Shown: in pieces, positions 37,299 through 48,600 of the stretch | Numbering within the stretch: position 1 is the stretch's first letter | Layout of the letters: each line of letters opens with the position of its first letter | NCBI RefSeq assembly: GCF_024323335.1 | Contig: NC_066581.1 | Span: forward strand, 439,977,816 to 440,041,815 | Reading direction: 5' to 3' | From: Lathyrus oleraceus | Taxonomy: Eukaryota; Streptophyta; Magnoliopsida; Fabales; Fabaceae | Length of the DNA: 64,000 nucleotides | The notes under the pieces: generated by a model | What the model saw: only the letters and a program-made list of their open reading frames with translations | What the model was told of the DNA's origin: nothing | The model's database searches: none | Translations under genes and position numbers: made by a program

Positions 37299-37492
37299 GG
37301 ATCGCCCTTTCGGGTTTTCAATCCACCGGGATACCCATCTTTTCCTAAGCCGCCCTCGCGGGTTTTCGACTTACCGGGTGTACAAATTCTTTTCATTTTT
37401 TATCCCTAATTTTTGCCCGAACCTTTTCTTTCTGTTTTTTGGTTCGCCGGGATACCCCTTTTTGCCTGGACTCTTTTGTTCTTTTCGTCCAG
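37299..37492 (-). other. Post-pol hairpin cluster, element B
   Basis: Four hairpins: GGAT/ATCC (37299-37302, 37321-37324) enclosing CCC-TTTC-GGG (37305-37314); TAAG/CTTA (37346-37349, 37370-37373) enclosing CCC-TCGC-GGG (37353-37362); CGAACC/GGTTCG (37418-37423, 37441-37446); CTGGAC/GTCCAG (37466-37471, 37487-37492). Each is followed by CCGGG or GCGGG. The RNA inner loops are GAAA and GCGA, both GNRA. Confidence 0.75.
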
Positions 37493-37501
37493 CGGGTCAA
37501 T

Positions 37502-40500
37502 TTATGCGAAGTATTTTTTGACTACATCTGAGTTAACAGGGGACGAAAAATCTTCACCATCCATTGTTGTAAGCATCAAGGCTCCACCGGAGAAGGCCTT
37601 CTTCACAACATATGGACCTTCGTAGTTAGGAGTCCACTTGCCCCTGTTATCTGTACCGGGAGGAAGGATCCTCTTCAGAACTAAATCACCAATCTGAAAT
37701 GTCTGAGGATGTACTTTCTGATCAAAGGCTCGCTTCATCCTTCTCTGATACAATTGCCCACGGCACACAGCTGCTAACCGTCTCTCTTCAATAAGGCTTA
37801 ACTCATTAAACCTTGTTCGAATCCACTCAGCTTCGTCCAGCTTGACATCCAATAATACCCTCAGAGAAGGGATCTCCATTTCAACAGGTAGGACTGCTTC
37901 CATACCATACACAAGGGAGTATGGGGTTGCCCCGGTCGACGTACGTATTGAGGTACGGTACCCATGCAAAGCGAAAGGCAGCATCTCATGCCAATCCTTG
38001 TACGTAACGACCATCTTCTGCACAATCTTCTTAATATTCTTATTAGCCGCCTCTACAGCACCATTCATCTTTGGTCTGTAAGGAGAAGAATTGTGATGTT
38101 CAATCTTGAAATCTTTGCAAAGCTCTTTCATCATCTTGTTATTAAGATTCGAACCATTGTCAGTGATGATCCTCTCAGGAACTCCATAACGGCATATGAT
38201 TTCTTTCTTGATGAACCGGGCAACCACTTGTTTGGTAACGTTAGCATAGGAAGCTGCTTCCACCCACTTGGTGAAGTAATCAATCGCAACCAGGATGAAG
38301 TGATGTCCATTCGAAGCAGTAGGCTCAATCTTCCCAATCATATCAATGCCCCACATGGCAAACGGCCAAGGCGAGTTCATGACATTCAGCGGGCTTGGTG
38401 GTACATGCACCTTATCAGCATAGATCTGACACTTATGGCACTTCCTAGTGTATTTGAAACAATCGGATTCCATAGTCATCCAGTAATAACCGGCTCTCAA
38501 CAGTTTCTTCGACATTGCATGACCACCAGCATGGGTACCAAACGAACCCTCATGCACTTCCTGCATCAACATGTCTGCTTCGTGTCTATCCACGCATCTG
38601 AGCAAGACCATGTCAAAATTCCTCTTGTACAACACATCATCCTGATTCAGATAAAAGCTTCCAGCTAGCCTTCTCATGGTTTTCTTATCATTCTTCGACG
38701 CACCTTCAGGATACTCCTGACTCTTGAGGAAGTTCTTGATGTCATAGTACCATGGCTTCTCATTAATCACAACAGACTCGGCTGCGAACACATACGCAGG
38801 CCTCTCGAGTCGATTCACTGCAACATGTGGCACATGATTCCACCAATGAACCTTTATCATCGAGGATAAAGTAGCCAAGGCATCAGCCATTTGATTCTCA
38901 TCCCGCGGGACATGATACAACTTCACCTTCTTGAAGAACGTCAGTATTCTCCTGGTGTAATCTCGATACGGAATCAAATGTGGCTGGTTTGTATTCCAAT
39001 CTCCATTGACCTGATTGATCACTAGAGCGGAATCTCCAAAAATGTCAAGCGTTTTGATTCTCAAATCAATGGCTTCTTCTATCCCCATGATACAAGCCTC
39101 ATACTCAGCTTCGTTGTTGGTGACATCAAAAGTCAATCTGGCAGAAAAAGGTATATGTGCACCTTTAGGATTGATCAGTACTGCACCAACACCGTTACCA
39201 TTCACATTCACAGCCCCATCAAACATCAATGTCCACTTGTCATCAGGATCCGGTCCTTCATCGACAAGAGGCTCTTCACAATCTTTCATCTTAAGATACA
39301 TGAAGTCTTCATCAGGGAATTCAAACATCATAGGCTGATAATCATCGATCGGCTGTTCGGCGAGATAGTCTGATAAAACACTACCTTTGATAGCCTTCTG
39401 CGACGTGTACTGGATATCATATTCAGTTAAGATCATCTGCCAACGGGCCACACGTCCAGTGAGAGCCGGCTTCTCAAAGATGTGCTTCACTGGATCCATC
39501 TTAGAAATCAACAAGGTAGTATGGTTCAACATATACTGCCTCAGTCGGCGAGCAGCCCAGGCCAAAGCACAGCAAGTTTTCTCAAGCTGTGAATATTTGA
39601 TTTCACAGTCGGTAAACTTTTTGCTAAGGTAATATATGGAATGCTCTTTTCGACCAGACTCGTCATGCTGTCCCAATACACACCCCATCGAGTTCTCGGT
39701 TACTGACAGGTACATTATCAGTGGTCTCCCAGGAACTGGAGGAATCAGGATTGGAGGTTTCTGTAAATATTCTTTTATCTTGTCAAAAGCTTTCTGACAG
39801 TCATCATTCCATTTGATTGCCTGATTCTTCCTTAATAATTTGAATATTGGTTCACACGTGGCAGTCAGGTGAGATACAAACCTTGCAATGTAGTTCAATC
39901 TCCCTAAGAACCCACGAACCTGCTTTTCTGTTTTCGGTTCAGGCATTTCTTGAATAGCTTTGACTTTTGCTGGATCAACCTCAATCCCTTTCTCACTGAC
40001 AATGAAGCCTAACAGCTTCCTTGATCTCACGCCAAACGTACACTTGTTTGGATTTAGCCTCAGTTTGAACTTGACCAATCTGTCAAACAACTTCTGCAAA
40101 TTGACCAGGTGCTCTTCTTCTGTCTGCGACTTCGCAATCATATAATCCACGTACACTTCAATCTCCTTGTGCATCATGTCATGAAAGAGAGTCGTCATAG
40201 CCCTCTGATAGGTAGCACCGGCATTCTTCAGCCCAAATGGCATCACCTTATAGCAGAACGTGCCCCAAGGTGTGATGAATGTCGTCTTTTCCATGTCCTC
40301 TGGCGCCATCTTAATCTGATTATAGCCCGAGAAACCATCCATGAAAGAGAATACCGAGGATTGAGCCGTATTATCCACCAATACATCGATGTGAGGTAAT
40401 GGGAAATCATCTTTCGGACTCGCTTTATTCAGATCCCGGTAATCGACACACATTCTGACTTTGCCATCCTTCTTCGGCACAAGAACGATGTTGGCTACCC

Positions 40501-40979
40501 ACGGTGGGTAAGTTGTTACTGACAAGAAACCCGCATCGAACTGCTTCTGAACCTCTTCCTTGATTTTCACTGCCATATCAGGACTCGTTCTACGAAGCTT
40601 CTGCTTGACTGAAGGACAATCATCTCTGAGAGGTAGCCTATGAACCACAATATCAGTATTCAGCCCAGGCATATCTTGATAAGACCAGGCGAATATCTCC
40701 ATATACTCTCTCAGCATCTCGATCAACCTGCTCTTGATCTCTGGTTTCAAAGCAGCCCCGATCTTGATATCTCTTCTGGCGTCCTCAGTACCCAGATTCA
40801 CAATCTCCAACTCCTCCTGATGAGGTTGGATGACCCTTTCCTCTTGCTTCAACAATCTAGCCAATTCTTTCGGGAGTTCACCATCTCCATCACTCTCCTC
40901 TTCGGCTTGGTAGATGGGATTGTCGAAATCATACTGAGCCATAATAGATTTGTTCATAGTGGATGTCATAAGGTCATTT
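37502..40979 (-). CDS. pol: Element B pol: reverse transcriptase, two RNase H domains, integrase
   Basis: This is the uninterrupted second exon of gag-pro-pol; the first ATG is at 40969 and the frame has 1155 codons. It replicates the element: it copies RNA to DNA, degrades the RNA and inserts the DNA. Domains by residue: reverse transcriptase about 130-310 (VRMCVDYRDLNKASPKDDFP), first RNase H about 405-520, second archaeal-type RNase H about 575-700 (MFDGAVNVNGNG, GDSALVINQVNG), integrase zinc finger about 795-845 (H, H, CHKC), core with D near 875 (GIDMIG), D near 936 (TDNGSN) and E near 971 (GAVEAANKN), the last two 35 apart, then a C-terminal domain ending KKYFA. The second RNase H is a mark of the Tat lineage. 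Residue 276 is odd: the catalytic YVDD reads YVDY (GAT to TAT, codon 40144-40142), which should abolish polymerase activity. C has intact YVDD. Confidence 0.97.
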
Positions 40980-41217
40980 CTGCATGTTAATGCTTTATTT
41001 TAGAAAAAGAGTTCAAGAAAGTCACAAAAACAAAAACATTGCCATTTTTATTTTTTTGAAAAATGAAAAACAAAATAGAAAGACAGGGATCACAAAATTG
41101 TTTGCAAACGTCCTTTATTAATGATAATCATTGAAAACATGAGGCCCTACAATGAACCACTACGTCTTGGGCAGAACGTAGGGTTTTGTGCAGAATGAAA
41201 AAACAAAAGAAAATTAC
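40980..41217 (-). other. Putative intron between gag-pro and pol, element B
   Basis: Element-sense donor CAGA/GTAATT overlaps the gag-pro TAA stop; acceptor AACATGCAG/AAATGACC lies ten bases before the first ATG of pol. Removing 238 bases keeps the reading frame (exon 1 ends with two bases of a codon, exon 2 supplies the third). The interval is T-rich on the element strand. Element C has the same sites and phase. The unspliced RNA would give gag-pro only, the spliced one a gag-pro-pol fusion, as reported for Ogre. Confidence 0.75.
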
Positions 41218-44200
41218 TCTGTCTGAAGAGTAACTTGGACTATATCCTCCGCAGTCCAGTTGTTGATCACTTCCCCTGGTGCACTCGGGCGAACCCAGTA
41301 GTCGAGATCAATGTCAATGTCACTGTCTTCAACATCAGCCGCGAAGACGTCACCGTGGTTCATCAGCCCAGCACTGGTGAAGGTACTAGGACTTGCTGCA
41401 CCCTGCTCTGCTTGGAGAGGCTCATATCCAATGCCAAACTTGTCCTCTTTGACAGGCAAGTCCACCATCTTGCCCCAGCCTTCAACCTTACCGGAATCAA
41501 CAACCTCCTTATCCTGCTTGTAAGAAGTAATTGAAGCACCTGGCTTCCTCTGCTCCGCGTAGGCCACCTTCTCAAGAGCCACGGTCTCGAACGCCTGGCA
41601 CAAAGTCTCGTGGATCTCACCATCCACCTCGACGTACTTGAACGAGGATAAATGACTCACCAAGATGTCCTCTTCACCGCACACGGTCACAATCTGACCG
41701 TTCCAGACGTATTTGAGCTTCTGATGGAGAGTCGATGAGACTGCCCCTGCTGCATGTATCCATGGACGTCCCAGAAGGCAACTGTAAGCAGGCTGGATGT
41801 CCATGACATAGAAGACAATGTCAAACTCCTCAGGACCTATCTTTATGGGCAAAGTGACTTCCCCAAACACAGAACATTTGGATCCATCAAAAGCACGAAC
41901 TACGAGGTCACTAGGCATCAGCACAACCCCTTCAACAGGTATCTTCTTCAAGATTTGCTTCGGCAACACATTCAACGAAGACCCGGTGTCCACCAGCACA
42001 TGTGACAACACAGCCCCCTTGCACTCCATAGTGATGTGTAAGGCTTTGTTATGATTGCGACCCTCGGGTGTCAGATCAAGATCAGTGAACCCCACACCGT
42101 GTCTGGTGCTCACATTAGCAATTACACCCTCAAGCTGATTGACAGAAATCTCCTGAGGTACATACGCCATGTTCAACATCTTCAATAAGGCGTCTCTATG
42201 TGCCTCAGAGCACAACAGCAGGGAAAGGATAGAGATTTTGGAGGGAGTTTGGTTGAGCTGATCTACAATCTTGTAGTCACTCTTCTTAATTATGCGCATG
42301 AATTCCTCCACATCCTTCTCAAATGAGTCACCAGGCACATTTGTTTGAGCAGGCGCTTCATCCACTACGGCCTGTTTGCCCTTAGCTCTAGCAGATGCCT
42401 CAGCATTAGCATCCCTCAACGGTGGAGGCGCAAACAGCCGACCACTGCGAGTAAAGCCTCCTGGTCCACCCACATTGTCCACAGCGGGACTTGCAACCAC
42501 AGGAGCTTTACTGGTTGGCACATTTATTGTCACGGGCGCTTGATTTGAGGGTCTGACCCGGTTCTCAGCCCTTCTATTGCTTTGGTAGGCATTGTCATAT
42601 GTCCAAGGCACAACCCTGCTATTCTCGACTACAGCCTTTCTGACCGGAGCTACAATCGTCGTAGGATTACTGGCAGAAACTGGTGCAAAAATAGTAACAG
42701 GGTTACCAGCAGTTGTAGGCGCACTACCAATGGTTCTCGGCCCTCGTCCCTCAGACGGCTTGAAAAATATCGTGACAGTAGACACTGCCCCACGATCTCT
42801 ATTATCAGCCCTTCCAAACTGGACACAGCCCTCGTCAATCAATCTTTGGACACCAGCCCTTAACAGTTCACAACCGTTCTCAGCATCTGCACAGCCCGCA
42901 CAATCTTCATCACAGCCCGGATGGATACCGCTACTCAACAGACGGCCCTTGACAACCAGCAACGAAGTCTGAATTTCATCAACCCCGTCAACCAGATCTT
43001 CAGATTCGACCCCTTCAATACAATTTACCCGGTGAGCACCATGCGCGGGCATGGGATTGTTCACAACATTTGGTACAGGAGCAAAATTGATTGTCTTGGC
43101 ATCAATCAGGTCCTGGACCTTATGGTGGAAAGCCCGGCAATTCTCTATATGGTGGCCAGGCGCCCCAGAATGAAAGTCATAACGCACATTGGCATCATAC
43201 CCAGGTGGTATTTTTGTCAATGGCGCCATGGTCCTCAACTCGACGAACCCTAGTCTGAGCAGTTCGGGTAACAGTTCGGCGTAAGTCATGGGTAGTGGGT
43301 CGAAACGCCTATCAGGCATCCTCTGCCTCGGCTGATATGGACGTTGTTGTTGTTGTTGTTGTTGTGGCATCTGTTGTTGAACCCTTTGTTGTTGCGGAGG
43401 TTGACGTTGTTGAGGTGCAGGAATGGTCACTGCGGCAACCTGACGGTACTGATTTCTGTTCTGACCTCGGCGGTGTTGAACGACATTAGTTTCTCCTTCT
43501 CTACGGCGTGGTGCCCCAGAGAAAGGTTTCTTAGATGAAGAGGAACTAGCATCGTTGATCTTCCCAGCCTTGATTAAACTCTCGGTCCTCTCCCCACATA
43601 TAACCACATCAGAAAAGCTTCCGAATGGGCAACTCCCCATTCGGTCCATAAACACTCCCTGAAGTGTGCCAATGAACATGTTTGTCAACTCCCGTTCCAG
43701 CATAGGGGGTTGAACTCTGGCAGCAAGTTCACGCCACCTCTGGGCGTACTCTTTGAAGCTTTCATTGTTTTTCTGACACAGACTCTGCAGCTGAGTCCGA
43801 CTCGGTGCCATATCCATGTTATGCTTGTATTGTCTGAGGAAAGCTTCTCCCAGATCCCTCCAGCATCGGATCGAATCTCTCTTGAGCTCCATGTACCAAT
43901 CCAAAGATGCCCCAGATAGGCTATCTTGGAAAAAATACATCCACATTTTCTCGTCATCTGTATATGCCGAGATCTTCCGATAATATGCCTGCACGTGAGT
44001 GCGAGGGCAAGAAGTACCATTGTACTTATCAAAAGTGGGTGCTTTGAATTTGTGGGGAATTCTCAGACCTTCCACCAACCCCAGATTTGTTACGTCGAAC
44101 CCAAGAGAGTTTTGGCATTCCATCGCTCTTATTTTTTCAGCCAGGGCATCAACTTTCCGATCCCTATCCTCCACTCTGACAACATCTCTGACCACATCCT

Positions 44201-44555
44201 CATCTTCACTCATGGTGAACATGTCCTCTTGTCTGTCGACAATAGGATCTGGATGACGCACCGGAGCCCGGATAGCTCTGGCATTGACCTCTGCAGCAAG
44301 AGGCTGACCATTGATTCTGATACCCCTGAGCTCATCTCCCACAGCATAGTCATAAGCGGGAGCAGCAGCAACATTAACAGTCTCATGAACAGGTGGTACA
44401 ACAGGTGAACCACGGTTAGATGCCTGAATAACCGTCTCTTGTCTCTGAACCAAAGCTCGGAGCTCCTCCTGACCCTGAGCAACCCCTTGCATCATAGTCA
44501 TGAACTGGGCCATGTTCGCCCTCATCTCAGCCAACTCGTTCTGAACCTGATCCAT
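41214..44555 (-). CDS. gag-pro: Element B gag-pro polyprotein (capsid and aspartic protease)
   Basis: Open from an ATG at 44555 (MDQVQNELAEMRANMAQF) to TAA at 41214, about 1113 codons; the frame stays open up to 44720, but the 44555 ATG begins the conserved coiled-coil-like start. Gag capsid-type region about residues 170-330 (FKAPTFDKYNG, YFFQDSLSGASLDWYMEL, FKEYAQRWRELAARVQPP), a glutamine-rich linker about 372-403, a zinc-knuckle-like segment about 455-475 and the protease near 855 (VDTGSSLNVLP). In the knuckle the first cysteine is missing (YDFHSGAPGHHIENC versus CVYHSGAPGHNIENC in C), so metal binding may be weak. The last 250 residues have no known motif. No separate ORF1 lies upstream. 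Gag assembles particles in the cytoplasm; the protease cuts the polyprotein. Confidence 0.95.
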   Translation of the reverse strand: MDQVQNELAEMRANMAQFMTMMQGVAQGQEELRALVQRQETVIQASNRGSPVVPPVHETVNVAAAPAYDYAVGDELRGIRINGQPLAAEVNARAIRAPVRHPDPIVDRQEDMFTMSEDEDVVRDVVRVEDRDRKVDALAEKIRAMECQNSLGFDVTNLGLVEGLRIPHKFKAPTFDKYNGTSCPRTHVQAYYRKISAYTDDEKMWMYFFQDSLSGASLDWYMELKRDSIRCWRDLGEAFLRQYKHNMDMAPSRTQLQSLCQKNNESFKEYAQRWRELAARVQPPMLERELTNMFIGTLQGVFMDRMGSCPFGSFSDVVICGERTESLIKAGKINDASSSSSKKPFSGAPRRREGETNVVQHRRGQNRNQYRQVAAVTIPAPQQRQPPQQQRVQQQMPQQQQQQQRPYQPRQRMPDRRFDPLPMTYAELLPELLRLGFVELRTMAPLTKIPPGYDANVRYDFHSGAPGHHIENCRAFHHKVQDLIDAKTINFAPVPNVVNNPMPAHGAHRVNCIEGVESEDLVDGVDEIQTSLLVVKGRLLSSGIHPGCDEDCAGCADAENGCELLRAGVQRLIDEGCVQFGRADNRDRGAVSTVTIFFKPSEGRGPRTIGSAPTTAGNPVTIFAPVSASNPTTIVAPVRKAVVENSRVVPWTYDNAYQSNRRAENRVRPSNQAPVTINVPTSKAPVVASPAVDNVGGPGGFTRSGRLFAPPPLRDANAEASARAKGKQAVVDEAPAQTNVPGDSFEKDVEEFMRIIKKSDYKIVDQLNQTPSKISILSLLLCSEAHRDALLKMLNMAYVPQEISVNQLEGVIANVSTRHGVGFTDLDLTPEGRNHNKALHITMECKGAVLSHVLVDTGSSLNVLPKQILKKIPVEGVVLMPSDLVVRAFDGSKCSVFGEVTLPIKIGPEEFDIVFYVMDIQPAYSCLLGRPWIHAAGAVSSTLHQKLKYVWNGQIVTVCGEEDILVSHLSSFKYVEVDGEIHETLCQAFETVALEKVAYAEQRKPGASITSYKQDKEVVDSGKVEGWGKMVDLPVKEDKFGIGYEPLQAEQGAASPSTFTSAGLMNHGDVFAADVEDSDIDIDLDYWVRPSAPGEVINNWTAEDIVQVTLQTE

Positions 44556-45627
44556 ACTTCGCTGTTGATTGAGTCTGGTAGAATACCGGTGCGGTCTTCG
44601 ATCAGCTATCCTGCCTGACACAGGAACCGGAGTGAGAAGTCGGGAACGAGAACACCTGTTATGCAAGATGATGTGTATATGATGTGCGTGATGTGTATGC
44701 AGGTTGACTTTTTTTTTCATGCACTATTATACATTTTTTTTTTGAAAATAAACATGCTATGATGCAAATGAGGGAGCCAAAACTGGTCGGCTGAGTATCA
44801 CGCGGCACAGGATCGAAGCTTCGGCTTGAACTCTGGCGTCACAACTTCATCTGAAACCCAAAGTCATCTGAACCCAAGTCAACTGAACCATATCCACATC
44901 TGAGCATTCTCAAATTCAGCCCAGGGATCCGAAATAAACGGAACCCTTCCAATCACACTGCCAGGATCAAACCTCCGGCGTCCAGAAATAGATCCGTAAA
45001 TCCGACTCATAAATAGGACTCTGATCAACCAATAGTCACCAACAAAGTCACCATCAGAACATGCATCTGTAAGAATCAACCCTCCCCTCACAGGTAAATT
45101 CTAATCAGGTCATCCTAAGGCGGACAATGATCTTGACAATCGGGCAAAGATACTCAACGGGTTTGCCCTTTTGGGTGTGCCGTTGTAGCTCTCTTAAGAT
45201 CGTCTCAATCAAAGATCCGGGAAAGAACGGTCACCGAAGTCAATAGTTCAGATGAAGTGACACAACCAAAGTGGATACTCCACAAAGGAAGGGCACTATC
45301 CAGTGAACCTCGTCCGGCTTGTGGTATGCCACGTTGCAACAATATGCTGATAAAGCAAATGAGGAACGTGAGACCACACTAATCCTAGGTGTATACTCGG
45401 GCCTGGGTTTTAGCCCCACTCAGAACACCCACCCCAAACAGAGGAACCACCTGCACGGAAGACAGCTCAATGACAGTATGATGCATGCAAACAGATATGC
45501 ACATATATACAACATAATAATCATGAATGCAATAAATAACAGCAAATAGCAACCAAAACCCTAACCTAGAGAGCGCTAGGAGAGAATCGCTTAGGGAAGA
45601 TGGACCAGCTCCGAGTCAGCAACTTTA
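44556..45627 (-). other. Element B leader between PBS and gag
   Basis: About 1.07 kb with no frame longer than 70 codons, so no Ogre-type ORF1. It contains a hairpin at 45155-45185. A run of T residues lies at about 44709-44750. Packaging or translation-control signals would be expected here but none can be named from sequence alone. Confidence 0.7.
45155..45185 (-). other. Leader hairpin CAACGG / CCGTTG with inner CCC-TTTT-GGG
   Basis: An outer perfect 6-bp stem (45155-45160, 45180-45185) and an inner CCC/GGG stem (45166-45168, 45173-45175). The architecture, an outer stem around a CCC-4 bases-GGG hairpin, resembles the post-pol hairpins of the same element. In a retroelement leader this could serve packaging or dimerisation; that is inference. 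Confidence 0.6.
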
Positions 45628-45645
45628 TCCCCAGCAGAGTCGCCA
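45628..45645 (-). other. Primer-binding site of element B
   Basis: Element sense TGGCGACTCTGCTGGGGA begins two bases inside the 5' LTR. It starts with TGG as required to pair with a tRNA CCA end, and fits the tRNA-Arg primer reported for Ogre elements; the tRNA identity is from memory and not checked. Confidence 0.85.
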
Positions 45646-45647
45646 GC

Positions 45648-48600
45648 TGTCGCATTACGCGAAAAACCGGCGGGAAACGAAAACAACAGAGCCGCCACCG
45701 TGCGTTATTTATCCCAAAAGAGGGAAAGGAAACGCTCAGAGTAAACCTGGAAAAAGCATGGTCTCGCGACCAAAGAGAATGGGATCGGGAGTCGGTTATG
45801 CGAAGGGAAGGTATTAGCACCCCTATGCATCCATCGTACTCGACGAGCTCCACGCACAAAAGGAAGGAAAATGGTTGCTAAAAACTGCTCATAAACAATC
45901 ATCTACACAGGCTGAAAGAGACACAAGGAAACAAACAAGACTGACTCGGCAGGATATCGCATCCTGGGCCTACTTAGCCTATCAAGCCTAGACATCAGAG
46001 CCAAAGTAGTTCGGACTGGGGAAACGACACATGCTCGCTAGGATATCGCATCCTATGCATACGTATCTCCTTTGGACGAAGGAGAATCAGAGCATTCGTA
46101 GCTCGGCTAACACGCACACAAACAAACACAGGCAAAGGCAAACATGGAGCTTGAATGCCAATCACTGGACTTACATCAGCATCCGAACCAAAACAAAAAC
46201 AAGAAGGCAAACGTGGAACCCGAATGCCACTCGATGGACTTACATCAACTTCCAAGCATACAACAGCACAAAACAAAGACACAGGCGCCCGGAGAGATCT
46301 GCTCATCTCCTGCCTACGTACCTCATCTGGTATGAGGATCAGGGCGACGTAGTTCCCCTACGGAGGGATACAGGACTAGCCTAACCAGATAACAGAGGGA
46401 GACACAACTAGGGAGACTACGACTCGAGCCTAGATGTTATCATGCAAAATCATCCCTAAGTCAAGGTTTCTAGCTAACTTGCACAGCAAGCAAGCCTATC
46501 TTAATCAGCACAAACAAACATCAAACCAAGCATTCACAAGTAGCACACACTATATACACACAAGTGGGGCTCAATCAAAGGGTAAGACTGCAAGAGCAAG
46601 TCAACTGTACAGGGTGAGTTTCGCTCTTAACCTTGACATTGAGAGTCAAGGTGAAGCAGATGAAAGGTGAGTGAAGATAAGACTTCACAGCTCTTATCCC
46701 TGGCCAGGGAGAGCTTTAGACAAAGAAGTGTGGGTCCAAAAAGTGGGAACCCTTCTACACTTTAAGACACTGACACAACTGTACACTGTACAAGATCTTG
46801 GGTTACTGTCCTCAATGCATCAACACAGTGGTGTGAGCAGAGGGACGACTCAATAGAATAGCGGGAGATAGATTGCATATCTCTCTTATCCGCCAATTGC
46901 CTCATAGAGGTCTTTACCTGCTTGGGGACAAAAATAAACAAGCACAAACATTGCCCCTTAAGGAGGACTTCAGACAGATGCCTGGCTAGGTAACAAGCCA
47001 GGTCTTCCAGACTACATGGAGACAAGAATGTTATACCTCATTGGAAATTGCTTATCAAGCAAAGCAAATCAATATTAGAAACTAATGTACCTGAAATCAA
47101 TCAAATACAATCAGTATACCAATCACAGAACCAAACAGCAAATGGTTCACAGTTAGCTATACACAGACAAACACAAGCCAATGCACAAAGGTGCAAGCCA
47201 TTAAGGCTCAAACTCGAGTATCAATCCCTGCAAAACAAAGTCAAAATTAGCTATACACAAGTCACAAATCAAGTCCAATGGAAGCACACCCTCAAGCAAA
47301 GGCCATTTGTGCTATTAACCTGAAACATAACTCAAAAGTGAGATCACTAACCACTAGTCCAAGACTAGGGTCAAAAGGAGATGAAAAATCCAAAACAGCA
47401 AGTGAAAAATGGTCAAAACCAAGATAAACCAATTAAGAAGGGAATCCAATTGGTCTCATATCAAAACTATGCACCAAATTCATTTTATGCACAATTTAAG
47501 TCAAACTAGGCAAGTGTGAACCACATATGAGCAAACAGAATAATCACAATCAAACAAATGCCAAAACAGCTCAATAAATTCCACAAAAATTCAAGTCTAA
47601 ATAGAACACAATCAATGAGCTTCATATCAAATTTCATGCTATTTGGACAAGAGTAAGTAGGGAAATTAAATTCAACAAGTCAGGACATGCAAAAATCAAT
47701 CCAAATTAGGTCACCAATCATGTGTCAACTTCAAGCAAATGTAAAATAGTGACAACAAATGAGAAATGAATGGGACCAAAGCCAAAGTGAACTTAAACAT
47801 GTTAGGAACCACTCCACCAAATTTCATCTTCATATGATAAGGTATAAGGATTTCACAAGGCATGGAAGTTAACTACTCAAGACAAACCCTAAAATGGCTA
47901 AACAGCAAACAAAAATCCCAATCAAATAGGAAATGGCTCAAAAAATCCTACAAAAAGTCATGGTGAAACTAGACATTTAGATGATATCACATGCAAAAAA
48001 TCAGAGCCATAGGCATAGCATAGGCATGGCAACAAAAATCATGAACACAGCATAACATAGTGTGACACATATTGTCACACTCAACTTGAGCACATCATAT
48101 CTTGCAAACCATAAATCCAAAATTCACAAACTACACATCAAAATCACCAGAAAGAGTCAAGAACAAGCCTATAAAATTTCATGCATTTTGGCTAAGGCAT
48201 CATCATTTTATGATCAATATGGTGAAACATACATCAAATGCATACATGAACAAGATCACTAGGCAAAGTCAAAAATTCACCAGGCACAACTTTGACTACT
48301 ATGCCTAAAAAAAACTAGAGACAATTTGGAGATCAACACAAAAATTCCCATGCAATTTGGATTAGGGATGATTTAATTATGATTTTTAGAAGATTGATTA
48401 GAAATTGAAATAATTATTTAAAGCCTAAAATGAATTAATTGAAGCTGATGGCATTTCTGTAATTCTCATGCGCCAGGCCAAAACGCTGCAGTTTCATTAA
48501 ACTGCATGGCGCGTTCTGATTGGTCCAAACCGGAGGGAAACACGAATTCAAATTGGAACATCAGAAAAATGGATCAAAACGCGAATTGAAGTTGTTCTTG

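Larger units (their letters stand above)
34615..37501 (-). other. Element B 3' UTR
   Basis: No gene. It holds irregular CAACG/ACCAGACATC modules (34800-35150), a 36-bp minisatellite (35157-35592), a TGGTGT-TTACCG-ACACCA hairpin (35776-35793), a zone of about twenty CTGCTGGGGA-type motifs (35880-36800), an AT-rich block shared with A (36860-37020) and four post-pol hairpins (37299-37492). The order matches A and D. Confidence 0.8.

Noticed and set aside
43295..43538. Valine- and leucine-rich frames antisense to B gag
   Set aside because: They are the reverse reading of the glutamine-rich CAG/CAA tract of gag.
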